NCBI GenBank assembly: GCA_000482145.1
Contig: AUXH01000341.1
Location: forward strand, 1 to 20,728
Reading direction: 5' to 3'
Length of the DNA: 20,728 nucleotides
Source: Strigomonas culicis
Lineage: Eukaryota; Euglenozoa; Kinetoplastea; Trypanosomatida; Trypanosomatidae
Below, in pieces: positions 17,761 through 20,728 of the stretch; the first letter of the stretch is position 1; each line of letters begins with the position of its first letter. Made by a program: the position numbers and the translations under genes. Below the pieces are notes generated by a model. The model made no database searches. It was given only the letters and a program-made list of their open reading frames with translations, and was not told the origin of the DNA.

Positions 17761-20628
17761 ATGGCAACGAAGAAGACGTCCGACACGGACGATAATGTCC
17801 GCGTCTGCTGCCGCATCCGCCCGCTCAACCACAAGGAGAAGGCGAAGCCCGCCACCTGCGAGCCCTGCGTCACGTACCCCAGCAACTCGACGAACGACGT
17901 AGTCTGCCGCGTGCGAGGTGGGACGACCGGTCCGGTGGAAGAATACCCCTTTTCCTTCTCCGAGGTATTCGAGGAGTCGGCGCCGCAGGGCGACGTGTAC
18001 GAGAGCATCGGGCGGCCCGCGGTGGAGGACGTCATGGATGGCTACAACGCCACCATCTTTGTGTACGGACAGACCGGCAGCGGCAAGACGCACAGCATGT
18101 TCGGCAGGAGCGCCGTCGGGGCGGGCGGCAAGCGAGGGAAGGGGGGCAGAGCTCCGACCGCGTCGGAGCCGTCCGCAAGTCGGTCACGGCCGGGGACCGC
18201 TAGGGGGGAGGGGGGCGTGACCACCTTTCAGAAAGCCACGCGGTCCGCGACCCCGAGGGGCGAAGAGGGCGTCGCCGCACGGCCGGCGACGGCGCGGGGT
18301 GACGGCGCCCTTTCGCTGTTTCGCAACACCCCCCGGCCTGCGACCGCGAGGGGGGAGGGGGCGCTGTCCACGTTCCGCAACACCCCCCGCGTAGGGATGG
18401 CGAAGGGCGAGAAGGCGACGACATTCTGCCGCACCGTGCCGCGGCTCCCGGACGGCTTTCGCAATATGCAGGCCAACATGCCGGCCATGGAGCCGCTCGA
18501 GGACGAGGAGTCCGACGGGGACGGGGACGGGGACGACGACGTGGAGGAAGAAGAGTACGTGCCAGAGGTCTCGGCCGACGTCGAGGACCAGTCCGGCATC
18601 ATCCCGCGCGTCTTTGAGGAAATCTTCAACCACATTGCCATGTCGCGGGCCAGCATCGAGTTCGAGGTGCGGCTCATGTTTGTGGAGGTGTACATGGAGC
18701 AGGCGCGGGATCTGCTGGGCCCGACGGACAGCAAGGGGCAGCTCGAGCGGCGCCAGGTGCGCGAGGACGTGGCGACGAACTCCTTCTACGTGGAGGGCTG
18801 CGCGATGCCCTACATCACGAGCCCGCGGGAGGCGCTGAAGCTCATCCAGAAGGGCCTCTCGCGGCGCGCCACCTTCGCGACGTCGATGAACGAGACCAGC
18901 AGCCGCAGCCACTGCCTCGTGAACGTCACGGTGAAGAGCCTCGACCGCGAGCAGCAGGAAGCAAAGATGGGCAAGCTGTTCCTCGTCGACCTCGCCGGCA
19001 GCGAGAAGGTGACCAAGACCAAGTCGTCCGGGATGCGGCTCGAGGAGGCGAAGCAGATCAACAAGTCGCTGACGACGCTCGGCCTCGTGATTGTGTCCCT
19101 GACGGACCACAACAGCTACATCCCCTACCGCGATAGCGTGCTCACAAAGATCCTCAAGGACTCCCTCGGCGGCAACTCCAAGACGTCCCTCCTCATCTGC
19201 TGCAGCCCCTCCATGTACAACGCGCCGGAGACCCTGTCGACCATGCGCTTCGGCGCGCGCGCGAAGAACATCCGCAACGCGGCGGTCGTCAACCGCCAGC
19301 TCACCGTCGCGGAGCTGCAGGACATGCTGGCGCTCGCGAAGATGGAGATCCAGCGGCTCGAGCAGCAGCTGCGGGGAGAGGGCCCGACCAGCCGCATCCG
19401 CTGCGAAGACGACGGCGAGGTCGACGAGCTCCTCGCGGAGCGCGCGCGCGAGAAGAAGCACGCGGACGACCTGCAGCGAATCATCCGCCAGCTGAACGAC
19501 GACGTGCGGACCGCGAACGACACGATCTGGGCGCTGTCGGAGGAGCGCGAGGATCAGCGCACGCGCATCGACTCCCTCGCGGAGGAGGTCATGCTGTGGG
19601 AGCGGAGCTACGCGGACCTGAAGCAGCAGATCGCGATGCGCGACATGGAGCTGGAGCGGGCACGGACCTTGGTGGCCGGACAGGAGAAGGAGATTGCGCT
19701 CCTCATCCAGTCCATGGACAGCTTCCTGGAGCCGATGCGGCAGGTGCGCCGGATGACGGAGGAGTGCGTGGACACGGGCATCACCCCGCAGCGGCGCCGC
19801 ACCCTCCGGACGCTGGAGGCCTCCGTCCGGGGCGTGCTCTTCGCCTCGCGCAGCCGCAGCAGCATCTGCCTGCACGAGGCAACGCCGCTGCACCACCCGG
19901 AGACGCAGTCCGAGGAGCGGCCGACCGGCGTCTACGCCGGCGTGTCGCCCTTCTCCGCGTCCACCCGGCGCGCGAGGGAGGCGCTGGAGCACGCGGACCA
20001 GCTCTCGCCGCTGCACACCGTGCCGACGGCCAGCCGTCCGCGCAGCCCCAGCACGCCGCACCCGCTGCGCCACACACTGGACGCGAGTCAGCAGCTCGAC
20101 ATCTTCACGCCCAGCCCGCCACCGCTCAACGTCGATCTGCTGCCCATGGACGACGACCCGGTCGTGGACTCCATCAGCGCCGCCGCCGCGCTGCGCATCG
20201 CGGAGCTGGAGAAGATCGTGGAGACGATGCAGGGGCACTTCGACGATCTGCGCCAGAACTACAGTCAGGCGTCGCACGAGCTGCACACCTCTCAGCGGCA
20301 GCTGTACACCCGTCAAAAGCGCCTCGAGGGTCTGCGGAAAGCACTACTAGACGCGGAGCAGAACGCGCTCTTCTCGCAGCAGAGCGACAAGCGCATCATC
20401 GAGGCACTGCGCGAGAAGAATACAAAGGCGCACAGCGACATGATGTACTGGCGCAGGCGCTACGAAGAGCTGCAGCAGAGCACGCGGAACAAGACGCGCT
20501 CGCTCCCGTCGGATAAGACCGAGAGATCCGCCTCGCCCAACCTTGGCAGCCCCGGGCCCGATAACTTTGCAATGCACATGTTCCGGTCTATTGTCGGCGG
20601 CAAGCGTGCCGATGTCGGGGTTGAATGA
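17761..20628 (+). CDS. N-terminal-motor kinesin (kinesin-1-like) with a large repeat-bearing insert
   Basis: A 955-residue microtubule motor. The motor domain starts 12 residues in (NVRVCCRIRPLN), so the start is well placed. It has the P-loop GQTGSGKT (103-110), switch I NETSSRSH (377-384), switch II DLAGSEK (410-416) and the end-of-motor segment ICCSPSMYNAPETLSTMRFG (479-498); the latter and NKSLTTLG resemble kinesin-1 by eye. All catalytic motifs are intact. Between the P-loop helix (to 115) and GIIPR (279-283), where other kinesins have the short loop L5, lie about 163 extra residues: a basic region with an 18-residue repeat (143-227) and an acidic patch (247-266). The stalk has coiled-coil-like stretches (about 513-665 and 803-908) separated by a Ser/Pro-rich linker; the tail is Ser/Pro-rich. 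Cargo and orthology are unknown. Confidence 0.95.
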   Translation: MATKKTSDTDDNVRVCCRIRPLNHKEKAKPATCEPCVTYPSNSTNDVVCRVRGGTTGPVEEYPFSFSEVFEESAPQGDVYESIGRPAVEDVMDGYNATIFVYGQTGSGKTHSMFGRSAVGAGGKRGKGGRAPTASEPSASRSRPGTARGEGGVTTFQKATRSATPRGEEGVAARPATARGDGALSLFRNTPRPATARGEGALSTFRNTPRVGMAKGEKATTFCRTVPRLPDGFRNMQANMPAMEPLEDEESDGDGDGDDDVEEEEYVPEVSADVEDQSGIIPRVFEEIFNHIAMSRASIEFEVRLMFVEVYMEQARDLLGPTDSKGQLERRQVREDVATNSFYVEGCAMPYITSPREALKLIQKGLSRRATFATSMNETSSRSHCLVNVTVKSLDREQQEAKMGKLFLVDLAGSEKVTKTKSSGMRLEEAKQINKSLTTLGLVIVSLTDHNSYIPYRDSVLTKILKDSLGGNSKTSLLICCSPSMYNAPETLSTMRFGARAKNIRNAAVVNRQLTVAELQDMLALAKMEIQRLEQQLRGEGPTSRIRCEDDGEVDELLAERAREKKHADDLQRIIRQLNDDVRTANDTIWALSEEREDQRTRIDSLAEEVMLWERSYADLKQQIAMRDMELERARTLVAGQEKEIALLIQSMDSFLEPMRQVRRMTEECVDTGITPQRRRTLRTLEASVRGVLFASRSRSSICLHEATPLHHPETQSEERPTGVYAGVSPFSASTRRAREALEHADQLSPLHTVPTASRPRSPSTPHPLRHTLDASQQLDIFTPSPPPLNVDLLPMDDDPVVDSISAAAALRIAELEKIVETMQGHFDDLRQNYSQASHELHTSQRQLYTRQKRLEGLRKALLDAEQNALFSQQSDKRIIEALREKNTKAHSDMMYWRRRYEELQQSTRNKTRSLPSDKTERSASPNLGSPGPDNFAMHMFRSIVGGKRADVGVE
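18187..18441 (+). repeat. 54-bp tandem repeat inside the kinesin motor domain
   Basis: About five copies encode an 18-residue unit of the form RPATARGxGALSxFRNTP. Copies at 18280-18333 and 18334-18387 are closest; flanking copies (18187-18240, a shortened one at 18241-18279, and 18388-18441) are diverged. The repeat stays in frame throughout. Confidence 0.8.
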
Positions 20629-20687
20629 ACATGTTGCTCCTGCTGTTGCTGTTGTTGGTATCGCGTTCGTTCGTTCATTTCCACATG

Positions 20688-20688
<1 letters not shown>

Positions 20689-20728
<40 letters not shown>
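20689..20728 (+). repeat. (TA)n microsatellite running off the right edge
   Basis: At least 40 bases of perfect TA repeat start 60 bases after the kinesin stop codon and continue to the window end, so the true length is unknown. It lies in the kinesin's 3' UTR or spacer. Confidence 0.9.

Noticed and set aside
18184..20316. A 710-residue open frame on the - strand opposite the kinesin
   Set aside because: It is exactly antisense to an unmistakable kinesin. GC-rich codon use rarely yields antisense stops, so long antisense frames are expected. The translation is repetitive in Arg/Ala/Leu/Val with no recognisable family.

Overview
The window looks like a stretch of a trypanosomatid (kinetoplastid) nuclear chromosome. 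Ten intronless protein genes lie head to tail on the + strand. The coding regions are very GC-rich, especially at third codon positions. They are separated by strongly AT-rich spacers with long pyrimidine runs followed by AG upstream of each start codon, the expected trans-splicing signal layout for polycistronic transcription. No gene is on the - strand, there is no strand switch, and I saw no RNA gene, transposase, CRISPR array or bacterial-type promoter. All ten genes use standard stops (TAA, TGA, TAG). I cannot name the genus. The contrast between GC-rich genes and AT-rich spacers with (CT)n, (TA)n and (CAAA)n repeats is sharper than I would expect for a typical Leishmania.

Layout, left to right: a small basic conserved-type protein of unknown role (111-545); an RWD-domain protein of the RWDD1/Gir2/DFRP2 family, likely partner of a DRG GTPase (848-1561); a probably mitochondrial type-A DnaJ-like protein with four intact zinc-binding CxxCxGxG motifs but no HPD motif in its J-like domain (1837-3303); CTP synthase (3681-5465); a 1 kb AT-rich spacer; a MORN-repeat protein with a repeated amphipathic-helix tail (6477-7835); a membrane-anchored SMP-domain lipid-transfer-type protein whose SMP fold is split by low-complexity inserts (8326-9930); a minimal TUTase-like nucleotidyltransferase (10271-11479); a large protein with FG-GAP/beta-propeller-like ends resembling ITFG2 (11827-14709); an unrecognised low-complexity protein with a short coiled coil (15157-17232); and an N-terminal-motor kinesin, closest by eye to kinesin-1, with a very large repeat-bearing insert after the P-loop (17761-20628).

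The genes do not form one pathway. In trypanosomatids neighbours share transcription, not necessarily function, so little can be inferred from adjacency. Several supplied open frames begin at TTG, GTG or an ATG upstream of the likely splice site; I moved those starts to the first ATG after the predicted splice acceptor. The most unusual features are the kinesin insert with an 18-residue repeat, the HPD-less DnaJ with an intact zinc finger, the split SMP domain, the ITFG2-like protein with a start/stop-overlapping two-codon upstream ORF, and the unrecognised 691-residue protein. None is proof of a new system; each is a testable oddity in an otherwise ordinary gene array.
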